Origin: Methylotenera sp. | Lineage (GTDB): Bacteria > Pseudomonadota > Gammaproteobacteria > Burkholderiales > Methylophilaceae | Length of the DNA stretch: 7,091 nt | Assembly: GCA_013816325.1 (NCBI GenBank) | Contig: JACDEP010000038.1 | Location: forward strand, 1-7,091 | Direction: 5' to 3' | In this document: positions 5,704 through 7,091 of the stretch, in pieces | Layout of the letters: each line of letters begins with the position of its first letter | Numbering within the stretch: the stretch's first letter is position 1 | Translations under genes and position numbers: made by a program | The notes under the pieces: model-generated | Told to the model about the DNA's origin: nothing | Databases searched by the model: none | What the model saw: only the letters and a program-made list of their open reading frames with translations

Positions 5704-7091
5704 TTATTTATTTTGCGTTTCCACCATTACCAAAGGTTCTGCAGCGGCATTTTCTTTGGTTTTTTTCTGCCAGGCAGCTGGCTTACGTGGTGTCTTTGGT
5801 TTATCAGCTTCAACCGGGGCTGTTGCCTTAGGTGTATCGGCTTTTGTTTCAACCAACTGTAAACCCATTGCGGCTAAATCCATCGGCTTGCTTTCGGCTT
5901 TTGGCTTGCGCGAACGCGTAGGACGCTTTTTATCAGCTTTTACATGATCACTCGCTGTTTCACCTGCCATTGAAGTCATGTCTTCTTTAACAGTTGATTC
6001 AGCTGCCGCAGGTTTAGCTGATTTAGATTTTTTGTCAGCTTTTGCTTTTGGAGCATCTGATTCAATAGCGGGTTGTGATTCCGTCATATTCTCAGCTGCC
6101 ACATTTGTATTGGCTGATTTAGCTATGGCTTGTTTTTGTTTGTTCTGTTTTTCAGAGGCAACCGCAGGCACGTCACTTGCTGATGTTGATTGTTCGCTGA
6201 TTTCTTCATTAGGTACAAACGGACGAGTTGTTTCGCGTGTTGTAGTGTCATCACGATCACGACGTCCACGGCGATTGTTACGGTTGCGACGACTACTACG
6301 CTCAGCACGTTGCTCAGTAGTACCTTCAACAGGTGTGGCCGTTGTAGCAGCAGTATTTGCTACCGAATTGATAGATTGATTCGGCTCATTACGATTTTGC
6401 TCGTTTTTAGGAATATTATCACGTGGCAGTTCATTGCGAGGCTGCTGCTGTTTCTGTTGCTGGCCCTGTGTCAGGTTCTTTGCCTCGTTACCACGATTTG
6501 CATTTGGGTTTGTAGTCGCAGTCTTATCACCTCGCTCATTACGATTACGTTCGTTACGGTTGCGGGTATTGCGGTTGCGGTTCCGGTTGTTATCGCGAGG
6601 TGTTTCCTCGGTTTTTTTGATTTCAATTTTTTCAGCAGGTGTACTAAACCAGCTTTTAATTCTGGAAATCAGAGAAGGCTTGGTTTCCAATTTGGCTGCC
6701 GGTTTTTCAATAGTAATTGGTGCTGAAGTTGCTGGCGTAATGCCTTTAACCGCCGCTTCAGGCCTGACAGCCTTAGCTTCTTCGGCAGCATTGGTAATAT
6801 ATGTTGTTTCAGCCGGCAGTTCTACCATTTTATAGCTCGCGCGTGCAGTATCTTCAGTGACATCATCATGGCGAATACGCACAATATTGTAGTTAGGCGT
6901 TTCCATATGAATATTTGGGATCAGCACGACTTCAACACCCATACGTTGTTCGATTTTGTGGATATCAGCACGTTTTTCATTAAGCAAGAACGTTGCAGCT
7001 TCCACCGGCAATTGCACCTGGATGATAGCGCTATTGTCTTTCATCGCCTCTTCTTGCGTAATACGCAAGATATGTAAGGCAGTAGATTCGA
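5704..7091 (-). CDS. rne: Ribonuclease E, C-terminal part (5' end beyond the window)
   Basis: RNase E is the main endonuclease of mRNA decay and rRNA/tRNA processing and the scaffold of the degradosome. About 461 codons are visible and the frame is open to the right edge, so the start is outside. The first visible residues, ESTALHILRITQEEAMK, match the segment just after the zinc-link of E. coli RNase E. The small-domain sequence follows, with FLLNEKR, IEQR, VVLIPN and METPNYNIVRIR (to about visible residue 74). The remainder is a long disordered tail rich in N, Q, R, K, A and T. It holds an amphipathic segment SLISRIKSWFS (6643-6675), an RN-dipeptide run (6529-6597), an Arg-rich patch RSSRRNRNNRRGRR (about 6259-6300) and two related acidic-hydrophobic peptides, GLQLVETK (5842-5865) and PLVMVETQNK (5707-5736). 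Such tails hold membrane, RNA and partner binding sites. RNase G is excluded because it lacks a long tail. Confidence 0.95.
   Translation of the reverse strand, partial: ESTALHILRITQEEAMKDNSAIIQVQLPVEAATFLLNEKRADIHKIEQRMGVEVVLIPNIHMETPNYNIVRIRHDDVTEDTARASYKMVELPAETTYITNAAEEAKAVRPEAAVKGITPATSAPITIEKPAAKLETKPSLISRIKSWFSTPAEKIEIKKTEETPRDNNRNRNRNTRNRNERNRNERGDKTATTNPNANRGNEAKNLTQGQQQKQQQPRNELPRDNIPKNEQNRNEPNQSINSVANTAATTATPVEGTTEQRAERSSRRNRNNRRGRRDRDDTTTRETTRPFVPNEEISEQSTSASDVPAVASEKQNKQKQAIAKSANTNVAAENMTESQPAIESDAPKAKADKKSKSAKPAAAESTVKEDMTSMAGETASDHVKADKKRPTRSRKPKAESKPMDLAAMGLQLVETKADTPKATAPVEADKPKTPRKPAAWQKKTKENAAAEPLVMVETQNK
6529..6597 (-). repeat. Asn-Arg low-complexity repeat in the RNase E tail
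   Basis: The minus strand encodes alternating R/N residues (NNRNRNRNTRNRNERNRNER) from imperfect repeats of CGCAACCG/CGTAACG-like units. The repeated, strongly basic, flexible peptide is probably an RNA-binding region. Related but shorter NRNE and RNRN units recur further along the tail (about 6376-6402 and 6277-6291). Repeat number may vary between strains by slippage (inference). Confidence 0.6.

Noticed and set aside
5756..6835. Several open plus-strand frames opposite rne (for example 5978-6379, 6190-6726 and 6434-6835)
   Set aside because: They lie antisense to the low-complexity RNase E tail, whose biased codons remove stops on the other strand. Their products are S/V/F/R-rich with no domain, and rne is clearly the coding strand.

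Overview
This window looks like ordinary chromosomal sequence from a low-to-moderate GC betaproteobacterium. The Methylophilaceae (Methylotenera/Methylophilus-like) fit best by protein character and by the Orn / M48 protease / small cytochrome c / RsgA neighbourhood. That placement is an inference from recognition, not a search. There are no insertion sequences, phage genes, tRNAs, rRNAs or CRISPR arrays.

Layout. (1) 1-134: no gene recognised. (2) 135-2721, minus strand: an M48 (Ste24-type) membrane zinc protease, then a small periplasmic c-type cytochrome, then rsgA (ribosome-assembly GTPase). The last two are almost abutting, and rsgA must use a non-ATG start. (3) 2722-2874: divergent promoter region with an 8-bp inverted repeat. 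(4) 2875-3447, plus strand: orn, oligoribonuclease. (5) 3448-3586: a short but dense intergenic region. On the minus strand it holds a near-consensus sigma-54 promoter, a small hairpin with CUCC in its loop, a single-stranded CUCCUCC stretch and a strong Rho-independent terminator. Together these read as an undescribed small RNA of about 60 nt. (6) 3587-5056, minus strand: glgA, glycogen synthase, with no other glycogen genes nearby. (7) 5057-5176: divergent glgA/crcB control region. (8) 5177-5572, plus strand: crcB, fluoride channel. (9) 5658-5686: a bidirectional terminator shared by crcB and rne. (10) 5704-7091, minus strand: the C-terminal part of rne (RNase E), cut by the window edge.

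Functionally, RNase E and Orn sit at the start and end of mRNA decay (first endonucleolytic cuts and final di-/oligonucleotide removal), and RsgA matures the 30S subunit. The protease, cytochrome, glycogen synthase and fluoride channel are separate housekeeping functions. The item most worth pursuing is the putative sigma-54-driven, anti-Shine-Dalgarno small RNA between orn and glgA.
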